Notes under the pieces: model-generated
Database searches by the model: none
Told to the model about the DNA's origin: nothing
The model's input: the letters and a program-made list of their open reading frames with translations, nothing else
Assembly (NCBI GenBank): GCA_965213775.1
Contig: CBDCAC010000004.1
Coordinates: forward strand, 434,001-498,000
Source: Lichenicoccus sp965213775
GTDB taxonomy: Bacteria > Pseudomonadota > Alphaproteobacteria > Acetobacterales > Acetobacteraceae
Length of the DNA stretch: 64,000 nucleotides
Direction of reading: 5' to 3'
Made by a program: the position numbers and the translations under genes
Part shown: positions 17,102 through 25,131 of the stretch, piece after piece
How positions within the stretch are numbered: position 1 is the stretch's first letter
How the letters are laid out: each line of letters begins with the position of its first letter

Positions 17102-18619
17102 ATGCGACGCGCCCTCGACATCGGCTTCGCGAGGCGAGGATGGTTCGCCGTCCTGATCTGCGCGTTGCTGATCGCTCCGTTCTTCTTCGTCACCATACCG
17201 CCGCTCACGGACGTGCCGGGCCACATGGGAGGCTCCGCTGCGGCGGCCTATGCCGCGAGCGATCCGGCCTTCGCACGCCTCATGGGGTTCCACTGGCATC
17301 TCGTTCCGAATCTGGGAGCCGACCTCATCGTGTCGCTGCTCCGGCGGATCGTCGGCATCACGGGCGCCTACTGGCTGGTCGCGGCACTCATCCCGCCATT
17401 GCTCGCGACGGGTATCCTGATGATCTGCCGGATCCTCAATCCCAACGGTGCGGCGGCGATCTGCTGGGCGCTCGTCTTCATATACTGCTTCCCGTTCAAT
17501 TACGGCTTCCTCAACTACATGCTGGGCGTGGCGTTCTCGCTCATCGGCTTTGCCGTCTGGATGCTGCTCGATCACCGTCCACGCTGGCGCGAGGCCGCAA
17601 CCTGGATCGCCGTGCCGCTGCTGTTCCTGTTCCACGTGGTCGCCGGCTGCCTGTTCGTACTGTTCATCGCATCGCGGGAGTTCGACTCGCTGCGGCGGCA
17701 GGGACGGCTTCGCGACCTCCCGCGTCGTATCCGCCCGCTGCTGTCGTCGGTCGTGATCATCCTGCTCTGGCGGTTGAGCACGCAATCCTTTGCCGGCAAG
17801 AACGCGATCAACTTCAAGGGCAAGCTCAACGCCCTGGTCATGCTGCTGCGGGACCAGAATCTCGTGCTGGACGTGGGCTCGTTGATCGCGGCGTTGACGG
17901 TCTTCGTGATCGGCTGGCGAAAGGGTGCACGGCCACATCGCGCCGTCGCACCGGCCATCCTGGTGCTGATCGTGCTGTTCGTCGCGATCCCCAACTCGCT
18001 GAGCAGCTCCGAATATGCCGATGAGCGCCTGCTCCCTCTGATCCCCATGCTGGCGTTCGCGACGCAGGACTGGAGTCGTGTCGATATCCGACTGGTTCGC
18101 CTCGTCGCGATCTCGGGGATGGCCCTGCTGGTCGTGCGCCTCGGCTTCACCCTCGCGGGCTTCGTCGCCTACGATGCTAGCTTTACCGCCGAGATGGCTG
18201 CGCTCGATGATATTGCCGATCACAGTCGCGTGCTGATCCTGAATGCGCAGGATTGTGACGCTCGACTGAATTGGCGTTCCGACAGGCTCGGACATCTGGG
18301 TGATCTGGCGATCGTCTACCGACGAAGCTGGACCAACTCCGAGTGGGATATCGACGGGATCCACCTGCTTCAGGTGCTCTACCGGCCGTCGAAGATCTTC
18401 TACCATGATCCTTCCCAGTATGTCTGGCCGGTGAGCTGCGGCAACGTCTCGAAACACCGTCCGACGATGAGCGACGCGCTGGCCTCGGTTCCCTTCGACG
18501 GGATCGACTATCTCTGGCTGCTCCATGCATCCTTGCCAGCCGGCTACGGCAACAGCAGGCTCTCCATCCGCTGGCGAAGAGGAGGCAGCACGCTTTATGC
18601 CATCCGCTCGATGCGGTGA
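17102..18619 (+). CDS. Polytopic membrane protein, GT-C-like
   Basis: A 505-residue protein (starting at MRRALDIGF) with roughly ten hydrophobic segments up to about residue 350 and a soluble C-terminal part. The first loop contains PPLTDVPGHMGGSAAAAYAA, an acidic residue followed by histidine in the position where GT-C glycosyltransferases keep their catalytic aspartate. The C-terminal domain, with RVLILNAQDCD and IFYHDPSQYVW, would lie in the periplasm. GT-C enzymes use polyprenyl-phosphate sugars, which fits the flippase and glycosyltransferases nearby, but I recognise no closer family. An ATG nine codons upstream (17075) is possible; AGAGG five bases before 17102 favours the later start. 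Confidence 0.6.
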   Translation: MRRALDIGFARRGWFAVLICALLIAPFFFVTIPPLTDVPGHMGGSAAAAYAASDPAFARLMGFHWHLVPNLGADLIVSLLRRIVGITGAYWLVAALIPPLLATGILMICRILNPNGAAAICWALVFIYCFPFNYGFLNYMLGVAFSLIGFAVWMLLDHRPRWREAATWIAVPLLFLFHVVAGCLFVLFIASREFDSLRRQGRLRDLPRRIRPLLSSVVIILLWRLSTQSFAGKNAINFKGKLNALVMLLRDQNLVLDVGSLIAALTVFVIGWRKGARPHRAVAPAILVLIVLFVAIPNSLSSSEYADERLLPLIPMLAFATQDWSRVDIRLVRLVAISGMALLVVRLGFTLAGFVAYDASFTAEMAALDDIADHSRVLILNAQDCDARLNWRSDRLGHLGDLAIVYRRSWTNSEWDIDGIHLLQVLYRPSKIFYHDPSQYVWPVSCGNVSKHRPTMSDALASVPFDGIDYLWLLHASLPAGYGNSRLSIRWRRGGSTLYAIRSMR

Positions 18620-18661
18620 GATGCAGGATCCGGCGCTTCAGCCTTCGGCAGGATCGAGTTC

Positions 18662-19132
18662 GTGCGGTTGAGGATCGTCCAGGAGCGGTTCGGCGGCGGG
18701 GGCTGGGGCGAGATGGTGGCGCTGCGTCACCGCGTGCTCCGGGCCCCTCTGGCGCTGAGTTTCGGCGCGGAACAGCTCGCGGACGAGGTCGATCAGATCC
18801 ATCTGGCACTCTGGAAGGGTGATGTGCTGGCCGGGACCCTGCTCCTGATGCCGCCGGATCAGCACGGCGAGGGAAAGCTGCGGCAGATGGCGATCCGGCC
18901 CGACATGGAACGCCGCGGCTTCGGCACGACCCTGATGCGCCACGGTGAACGCGAGCTTCAGCAGCTGGGTGCCACGGGTGCCAGACTGACCGCGCGCGAG
19001 AACGCGATCGGGTTCTACGAACGCCTCGGCTACGCGGTCGAGGGAGCCTGGTTCATCGAGGTGACGCTGCCGCACCGCTTGATGCGAAGGCGTTTCGACA
19101 TGACCTTCGGTGCGGCACCCGCCGGATCATGA
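18662..19132 (+). CDS. GNAT-family N-acetyltransferase
   Basis: The 156-residue protein has the acetyl-CoA-binding motif A of GNAT enzymes: GKLRQMAIRPDMERRGFGTTLMRHGEREL, with the R/Q-x2-G-x-G turn in RRGFGT. The C-terminal ARENAIGFYERLGYAVEG forms motif B. The N-terminal half, LRHRVLRAPLALSFGAEQLADE, resembles ElaA-like acyltransferases. Start is GTG at 18662 with AGGA nine bases upstream. It lies 42 bp after the GT-C-like gene and probably belongs to the same transcript, so it may acetylate a sugar nucleotide or a glycan precursor; a protein or small molecule substrate remains possible. Confidence 0.8.
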   Translation: MRLRIVQERFGGGGWGEMVALRHRVLRAPLALSFGAEQLADEVDQIHLALWKGDVLAGTLLLMPPDQHGEGKLRQMAIRPDMERRGFGTTLMRHGERELQQLGATGARLTARENAIGFYERLGYAVEGAWFIEVTLPHRLMRRRFDMTFGAAPAGS

Positions 19133-19176
19133 TCGCGTCGCGGCCTCTGCTGACCCACGAAGCCCTTCGATCGGGG

Positions 19177-20247
19177 TCACCGCCGCCGCACGATGCAGCT
19201 ATGCCACGAGGGCGGCGCGTCGAGCGCCTCGCGCAACGCCGTCTTCATGACGTGACGGCGCTCCATCTCGGCGATACCTCGCACGTGCGACATCCCCAGA
19301 GGCAGGCCGCGCAGCTGCACTCCCGGCCGGCTCGCCAGCAGCCGGACATAGTAGCATTCGACGGGATTGTCAGAGTCGTAGAATATCAGGTGCCGCGCGA
19401 CACGGCGGCAGCGTGCGGCGGGAAGCGATGCGAGATCAACGTCGGTGCGGCCGGTGAGCGTCAGGACGTCATCATCTATCGTGGCCGGCAGGAACTGATC
19501 CCATTCACGCGCCCAGAGATGCAGACGATGCGGCAGACCGTGCGCCGTCTGGGGATTGACCGAGATGGTATGAACCTCTGCCGCCAGTTCGTTGTCAGCC
19601 ATCCACTGCCCGAAGCGGATCGCCGCATAGCCGCCGGAGCTATTCCCCGCGAGGATGATCCGCGTCCTCCCGCTCGCGGCGCGGCGCAACGCCTCGCGCA
19701 CCAGCTCGTCTGTCCGTAGATACCAGGTGGCCGGGGCCAGCGGCTCGGCGAAACGGATATAGTCCAGCAATGGATTCATGGTGAAGCGGAAATATTCCCA
19801 GCGTGTCGCGCCGTCCTCGCCGAGCGGGTTTCCCATTGAGTTGAAGATCACGACGAGCGGTCGTGCCGGATCGGTCAGACGTTCACGAATGGCAAGTCGT
19901 GGGATTTGCTCTGACCATTCCAATACCGGAACGACGGCGCGCAGCCAATGCGATCCGCCATGTTCGAGCAGGTGCGGCCCGGTCCAGGTGAGGCGGTCCT
20001 GGGTCTTGGTCAGGGAGTCGAACCGGGTGGTCGGCTTGCCATCGTCGTTCAGCAGCGTCAGCACATCGCCTGCCAGGCTCCAACGACGTTCGTTCGGATG
20101 GTTGAAGCCGAATACACGTCCGCCGGTGCCGTCCGTCCCGTCCGGCAGACTCGCCGGAACCAGACGCATCTTGCCCCAGATGACCGACGAATCGGCCGGA
20201 CCGTATTCCCAGACCTGTCGGCTTAGCGCATCGGCCGTCATACTCAT
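19177..20247 (-). CDS. Putative alpha/beta-hydrolase-like protein
   Basis: A 356-residue protein I cannot assign to a named family. The stretch TRIILAGNSSGGYAAIRFGQWM contains a nucleophile elbow G-N-S-S-G with S203. PLVVIFNSMGNP resembles the strand that precedes an oxyanion hole, and SHVRGIAEMER near the C-terminus offers a histidine. A fold related to serine hydrolases is therefore likely. The N-terminal 120 residues look like a beta-rich domain (GRVFGFNHPNERRWSLAGDVLTLLNDDG), a pattern seen in some glycan-locus proteins. It converges on the GNAT gene across 44 bp. A role in trimming or modifying the locus glycan is inference. Confidence 0.55.
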   Translation of the reverse strand: MSMTADALSRQVWEYGPADSSVIWGKMRLVPASLPDGTDGTGGRVFGFNHPNERRWSLAGDVLTLLNDDGKPTTRFDSLTKTQDRLTWTGPHLLEHGGSHWLRAVVPVLEWSEQIPRLAIRERLTDPARPLVVIFNSMGNPLGEDGATRWEYFRFTMNPLLDYIRFAEPLAPATWYLRTDELVREALRRAASGRTRIILAGNSSGGYAAIRFGQWMADNELAAEVHTISVNPQTAHGLPHRLHLWAREWDQFLPATIDDDVLTLTGRTDVDLASLPAARCRRVARHLIFYDSDNPVECYYVRLLASRPGVQLRGLPLGMSHVRGIAEMERRHVMKTALREALDAPPSWHSCIVRRR

Positions 20248-21111
20248 CGGCCTTGGCTTCTGAGACACCGCGGCGCGGACCCGGTCGCGCCGAACGCGCG
20301 TGGCTGCCACGGCTCAGCCTCCGGCCTGCGCATTCGCCGCATGCCGCCGCGATCGTGAGTATCGGCATGGCCGCGCAGATCGAGCAGAATCCGGCCTGCT
20401 CCTAGGAGGCGAGCTCTTCCGGTTCCCAGCCGCCTCCTCCCGCACCCATGCTGCCTCGGAACGTGTCCGGGATCACGGAGATCCATTCGCTACGGCAAGA
20501 CAGGACGCTGCGTCGCGGGAACTCCTCCATCAGGTGGGCATGCCGCATCATCGGCCATGATCGACGAGGTCGCCTCCCGTCACTGACGGTCCCGACCGAC
20601 TGCTGTGGCGGGTGACGCCACCGGGTGATCGACGGTTCGGGATCTGAGCCGCCTGCATAAAAGTATCACTCGCCGGCCTGGATTCAGGTAGTTGAGGGCT
20701 CCGGATCGCCTATAATGCATCCAATAAATTAGATCCGTCAGCGCCCCTCGCCGGCGCGCTCGGCGGACCCTGGAGGATTGTTTGCGTTCGACCGCCCTGA
20801 CCGCGCTTCTGCCGCATGACGCGGCGAGCTTCGCTCCGCGTCGGCCACGGCGGCGCTCAATTTCTCGCACTCGAGCTGCGCCCGGGGATGAAGCGGGACG
20901 CCATGAACCCGTTTCGTTATCAGGTCAATGTCGCACTCAGGTGCTTCGTGGCTGTCGCGCGATCCGACCAGATCGCGTTGCGGGTGGATGGTTCTCGAGC
21001 CGGTGTTTCACCATCACCATCATCGACCGCTGATCAATCCTCCGGTCTAGTCAAGCACCTCCGGGGGCGCTACCGTTACGACCAACTACGTTATAAATGG
21101 AGGGGGCCTGA
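20248..21111. other. Long non-coding or undetermined stretch
   Basis: About 860 bp between the hydrolase gene and the sugar transporter operon. Short overlapping frames occur on both strands, but none has a recognisable motif, a good ribosome-binding site or typical amino-acid balance. The part around 20650-20740 is noticeably AT-richer than its surroundings and may hold promoters. A decayed gene is possible; I cannot demonstrate one. Confidence 0.4.
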
Positions 21112-22188
21112 ATGAAACTCGTCGCATGGAAACCGGTCGGGGCGGCCGCACTGGTCCTGAGTCTGGGTGGGACGGCTGGCTTCGCCGCGACGGTTTCTAA
21201 CGTCAAGATAGGCTTCCTCATGCCCGACGAGGGCTCGACCCGGTATGAGGAGCATGACCGTCCTGGCTTCGTCGCCGAAATGAAGAAGCTCTGTCCGACC
21301 TGCACGGTCCTGTACCAGAACGCGGATGCCGACGCGTCGCGGCAGCAGCAGCAATTCAACTCGGTGATCTCCCAAGGCGCCAAGGCGATCGTCATGGATC
21401 CGGTCGATTCGACCGCCGCCGCCTCGCTGGTCAAGCAGGCTCAGGCCCAGGGCGTCAAGATGATCGCCTATGACCGGCCGATCCCGTCGGCGAAGGCGGA
21501 TTACTACGTCTCCTTCAACAACGAGCAGATCGGCAAGGTGATCGCGCAGTCCCTGGTGCGGCACCTGAAGGCGATGCACGTGCCGATGAGCAGCGATGGA
21601 CTGCTCGAGGTCAACGGCTCACCGACCGACGCCGCTGCCGGCCTCATCAAGAAGGGCGTCCATGAGGGGCTCGCCGGCAGCGGTTACCGGACGCTGGCCG
21701 AATACGACACTCCCGAGTGGACGCCGGCCAAGGCGCAGCAGTGGGTCAGCGGTCAGATCTCGCGCTTCAACAAGAAGATCGTCGGCGTCGTGGCCGCCAA
21801 TGACGGCACCGGCGGCGGCGCGGTCGCGGCGTTCAAGGCGGCCGGCGTCGATCCGGTCCCGCCGGTGACCGGCAACGACGCGACGATCGCCGGGCTGCAG
21901 CTGATCATCGCCGGCGACCAGTACAACACCATCTCGAAGCCGAGCGAGATCGTCGCCGCGGCGGCGGCGAAGGTGGCGATCGCGCTGCTCGAGGGCGAGA
22001 CGCCGAAAGCCAGCACGACCTTGTTCGGCACGCCGACCGAGCTGTTCCTGCCGACCCTGATCACGAGCGGCAACCTCAAGTCCGAGATCGTCGACAAGGA
22101 AGTCAACGGCAAGCCGATCGAGACCGCCGCAGTGCTGTGCACCGACCGCTACGCGGCCGGCTGCAGCAAGCTCGGCATCAGCCCCTGA
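21112..22188 (+). CDS. Sugar ABC transporter periplasmic binding protein (xylose/ribose type)
   Basis: The 358-residue protein has a signal peptide (MKLVAWKPVG followed by a hydrophobic core ending near GFAA) and a periplasmic-binding-protein type I fold. Characteristic segments are VKIGFLMPDEGSTRYEEHDRP, YQNADADASRQQQQFNSVIS, GAKAIVMDPVDS, KMIAYDRPIPSAKADYYVSF and VVAANDGTGGGAVAAFKAAG. The combination is closest to D-xylose-binding XylF proteins, but the ligand is not proved. GAGGGGG precedes the ATG. The genes for one-domain ATPase and permease follow, and a strong hairpin separates this gene from them, as is common when the binding protein is made in excess. Confidence 0.85.
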   Translation: MKLVAWKPVGAAALVLSLGGTAGFAATVSNVKIGFLMPDEGSTRYEEHDRPGFVAEMKKLCPTCTVLYQNADADASRQQQQFNSVISQGAKAIVMDPVDSTAAASLVKQAQAQGVKMIAYDRPIPSAKADYYVSFNNEQIGKVIAQSLVRHLKAMHVPMSSDGLLEVNGSPTDAAAGLIKKGVHEGLAGSGYRTLAEYDTPEWTPAKAQQWVSGQISRFNKKIVGVVAANDGTGGGAVAAFKAAGVDPVPPVTGNDATIAGLQLIIAGDQYNTISKPSEIVAAAAAKVAIALLEGETPKASTTLFGTPTELFLPTLITSGNLKSEIVDKEVNGKPIETAAVLCTDRYAAGCSKLGISP

Positions 22189-22193
22189 GTGTC

Positions 22194-22232
22194 GGGATCG
22201 TCCGGCGGTCCGTGGGACAGCCGGACGATCCC
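22194..22232 (+). promoter_or_regulatory. Perfect 13-bp stem-loop between binding protein and ATPase genes
   Basis: GGGATCGTCCGGC at 22194-22206 and its exact reverse complement at 22220-22232 enclose a 13-base loop. The hairpin starts 6 bases after the stop codon of the binding-protein gene. No T-run follows, so it is more likely an mRNA-stabilising or partial-termination element that sets a high ratio of binding protein to membrane components. Confidence 0.75.
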
Positions 22233-22278
22233 GCTTCGGTCGCGCTTTATCTATGAGACGTGAGAGGGTTGACTGCGG

Positions 22279-23100
22279 ATGACAGACACGTTGCAGCGAC
22301 CGGCGCCTGCGGGCGAGCTGGTGCTCAGCCTGCGCGGCATCTCCAAGCATTTCGGTGCCGTCTCCGCACTGACCGACATCGATCTCGAGGTCCGAGCCGG
22401 CGAGGTCGTGGCCCTCGTCGGCGATAACGGCGCCGGCAAGTCGACCTTGATCAAGGTCCTCGCCGGCGTGCATCAGCCGAGTGCCGGGACGATGACGTTC
22501 CGCGGCAACGAGGTCACCCTCGCCGACCCGAGCGCGTCCCTGTCGCTCGGCATCGCGACGGTGTTCCAGGATCTGGCGCTGTGCGAGAACCTCGACGTGG
22601 TCGCCAACATCTTCCTCGGCAAGGAGATCCATCCGCTGCAGATGGACGAGGTGGCGATGGAGACGCGAGCCTGGACGCTGCTCCGCGAGCTGTCGGCGCG
22701 CATCCCGAGCGTCCGCGAGGCGGTCAGCTCGCTGTCGGGCGGTCAGCGTCAGACGGTCGCGATCGCCCGGTCTCTGCTGCTCGATCCCAAGCTCATCCTG
22801 CTCGACGAACCGACCGCTGCCCTCGGGGTCGCGCAGACCGCCGAGGTGCTCGACCTGATCGAGCGCGTCCGCGACCGCGGCCTCGGCGTCATCATGATCA
22901 GCCACAACATGGAGGATGTTCGCGCCGTCGCCGATCGGATCGTCGTGCTGCGGCTCGGCCGCAACAACGGCGTCTTCTATCCCGACACCTCGAACCAGGA
23001 GCTGGTCAGCGCCATCACCGGCGCCTCCGACAACTCCGTCTCCCGCCGATCCGGCCGGCGTCAGACGCAGCGCGAGAACACGCAGGAGGAGCGGCCTTGA
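22279..23100 (+). CDS. Sugar ABC transporter ATP-binding protein, single NBD
   Basis: A 273-residue ATPase with Walker A GDNGAGKST at residues 48-56, Q-loop in TVFQDLALCENLDVVANIFLG, signature SSLSGGQRQTVAIARSLL, Walker B KLILLDEPTAALG and the switch histidine in MISHNMEDV. It carries one nucleotide-binding domain, unlike the double-domain RbsA/XylG proteins, and resembles FrcA-type fructose/sugar ATPases. The permease start codon overlaps its stop (TTGA). It energises import of the sugar bound by the upstream periplasmic protein. Confidence 0.9.
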   Translation: MTDTLQRPAPAGELVLSLRGISKHFGAVSALTDIDLEVRAGEVVALVGDNGAGKSTLIKVLAGVHQPSAGTMTFRGNEVTLADPSASLSLGIATVFQDLALCENLDVVANIFLGKEIHPLQMDEVAMETRAWTLLRELSARIPSVREAVSSLSGGQRQTVAIARSLLLDPKLILLDEPTAALGVAQTAEVLDLIERVRDRGLGVIMISHNMEDVRAVADRIVVLRLGRNNGVFYPDTSNQELVSAITGASDNSVSRRSGRRQTQRENTQEERP

Positions 23101-24356
23101 CCGTCGACAACAAGAACGCCGCACCGGCCGCACCGCTGCTCGATCGCAGCGATGTGCGGGTCAGGCACGAGACCGGCTTCGGCGGCGCGATCCGCGCCTT
23201 CGGCGACCGTGTGCGTTCGGGCGAGCTCGGCGCGCTGCCGGTGGTCGTCGGGCTCGCGATCATCTGGACGGTGTTCGAGAGCCTCCAGCCGGTCTTTCTC
23301 TCGAGCAACAACCTAGTCAACCTGCTGTTCGATTCCTCGACCGTCGGCGTGATCTCGCTCGGCATCGTCTGCATCCTGATGGTGGGCGAGATCGACCTCT
23401 CGGTCGGCTCGGTCAGCGGGTTCGCCTCGGCGGTGGTCGGCGTGCTCTGGGTCAACCAGGGCCTGCCGGTATGGCTCGCGGTGCTTGCCGCGATGGCGGC
23501 AGGCGCCGTGATCGGCTTCCTGTACGCGCTGCTGTTCAACCGGTTCGGAATGCCGAGCTTCGTCTCCACCCTGGCAGGCCTGCTCGCCATCCTCGGCTTG
23601 CAGCTCTACATCCTCGGTCAGAGCGGATCGATCAACCTGCCGTACGGCTCGCCGATGGTGAATTTTGGCCAGTCGCTGTTCATCCCGCGTCTCCTCGCCT
23701 ACGTCATCGCGGTGATACCGGGTATCGCCGCCCTGGTGACCGGCTATCGCACCGCGGCGCGACGACGCGGGGCCGGCCTGTCCTCGAAATCGCTCAACGC
23801 GCTGCTGCTCCGTGCGGTGGTGCTCACGGTCGTGCTCGAGCTGATCGTCTTCTATCTCAACCAGGATCGCGGCGTGCCGTGGATGTTCGGCCTCTTCGTC
23901 GGCCTGGTGGTCGCATTGGACTACGCGCTGACGCGGACGAAGTGGGGACGCTGGATCACCGCAGTCGGCGGTAACCGCGAGGCGGCACGGCGTTCCGGCA
24001 TCAACGTGCGGCTGATCTATACCAGCGCCTTCGTCCTGTGCTCGGTGCTCGCCGCGATCGGCGGCGTGCTCGCCTCGGCGCGTCTCGCCTCGGCGAGCCA
24101 GCAGGCCGGCACCGGCGACGTCAACCTCGACGCCATCGCCGCCGCCGTGATCGGCGGCACGAGCCTGTTCGGCGGCCGTGGCAGCGCCTATTCCGCCCTG
24201 CTCGGCATCATCGTCATCGAGTCGATCGCGAGCGGGCTGACGCTGCTCGACCTGTCGTCGTCGCTCCGCTACATGATCACCGGCGGCGTGCTGGCGATCG
24301 CGGTGATCGTCGACTCCCTGGCACGCCGGTCGCGCGTCTCCCACGGCCGCGCCTGA
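23097..24356 (+). CDS. Sugar ABC transporter permease (XylH/FrcC-like)
   Basis: The 419-residue membrane protein shows the BPD_transp_2 signature: GVISLGIVCILMVGEIDLSVGSVSGFASAV, GMPSFVSTLAGLLAILG, and the C-terminal NLDAIAAAVIGGTSLFGGRGS. About ten membrane segments are visible, with an extra hydrophilic stretch near residues 215-235 (TAARRRGAGLSSKSLN). I take the TTG at 23097 as the start because AGGAGGA ends 6 bases before it. It overlaps the ATPase stop by three bases, which implies translational coupling. XylH proteins of similar length share this layout. Confidence 0.88.
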   Translation: MTVDNKNAAPAAPLLDRSDVRVRHETGFGGAIRAFGDRVRSGELGALPVVVGLAIIWTVFESLQPVFLSSNNLVNLLFDSSTVGVISLGIVCILMVGEIDLSVGSVSGFASAVVGVLWVNQGLPVWLAVLAAMAAGAVIGFLYALLFNRFGMPSFVSTLAGLLAILGLQLYILGQSGSINLPYGSPMVNFGQSLFIPRLLAYVIAVIPGIAALVTGYRTAARRRGAGLSSKSLNALLLRAVVLTVVLELIVFYLNQDRGVPWMFGLFVGLVVALDYALTRTKWGRWITAVGGNREAARRSGINVRLIYTSAFVLCSVLAAIGGVLASARLASASQQAGTGDVNLDAIAAAVIGGTSLFGGRGSAYSALLGIIVIESIASGLTLLDLSSSLRYMITGGVLAIAVIVDSLARRSRVSHGRA

Positions 24357-24409
24357 CCGTCGCCTCTGCCGATGTCGCGTGCTGAGCGGCGACGAAGGGA
24401 CCCAGACCG

Positions 24410-25054
24410 ATGCCTAGCGCGGCCCCGGCTTTCGGCATCACCGTCTGCGGCATCGAGGAGCTGGACGGGCACTGCAGCACCAACGCCAGCCACGTGCTGT
24501 CGATCCTCGACCCCGACTATCCCGTCCCGGAAGCCTTCGGCACCTACGGCGAGCACGCCAAGCTGGAACTGCGCTTCCACGACATCATCGAGCAGGCAGC
24601 CGGCCAGACCGCGCCGCAACCGGAGCACGTCGACGCCATCCTCACGTTCGGGCGGGACCTGCAGACCGAGCGTCCCGGCGCGGCGCACCTCCTCGTCCAT
24701 TGCCACGCGGGGATCTCGCGCTCGACCGCCTCGATGGCCTTGATCCTGGCACAGGCGATGCCGGAGCAGTCGGCGGAGGCGATCCTGCGGAGGGTGTACG
24801 CGCTTCGCGAGAAGGCGTGGCCGAACCTACGGCTGATCGAGATCGGCGACGCCCGGCTGGGTCGCCGCGGCGCGCTGGTGGCAGCGACGCACGCCCTGCA
24901 CCGGCTGCAGCTGGATCGCAGGCCGGATCTGGCGGCATTCATGGAGGAGAGCGGCCGGGGGCGTGAGATCGATGCGGCGCGACGCGGCCTGCCGCTGGCG
25001 ACGGAGGAAGTGGCGCCGGACCGGCCGGACACGGCGAAGCTCGCGCCTCGGTAG
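24410..25054 (+). CDS. Cysteine-based protein tyrosine/dual-specificity phosphatase-like protein
   Basis: The 214-residue protein has the P-loop HCHAGISRS with catalytic C98 and R104 (HCX5R) and a candidate general acid D58 in ELRFHDI. The C-terminal helix AEAILRRVYALREKAWPN resembles bacterial tyrosine-phosphatase-family proteins. It would hydrolyse phosphotyrosine or another phosphomonoester in the cytoplasm. AAGGGA precedes the ATG. It begins 54 bp after the sugar permease gene and probably shares its transcript, an unusual partner for a sugar transporter; a sugar-phosphate substrate is conceivable. The C-terminal 40 residues are charged and probably disordered. Confidence 0.8.
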   Translation: MPSAAPAFGITVCGIEELDGHCSTNASHVLSILDPDYPVPEAFGTYGEHAKLELRFHDIIEQAAGQTAPQPEHVDAILTFGRDLQTERPGAAHLLVHCHAGISRSTASMALILAQAMPEQSAEAILRRVYALREKAWPNLRLIEIGDARLGRRGALVAATHALHRLQLDRRPDLAAFMEESGRGREIDAARRGLPLATEEVAPDRPDTAKLAPR

Positions 25055-25131
25055 ACGACGCGGGAAGCTTCCGCTCACCCCGTCTGGCATGAGACCTGCT
25101 TCATGCCCGTCGAGAACCGCGGGAGCCAGCC

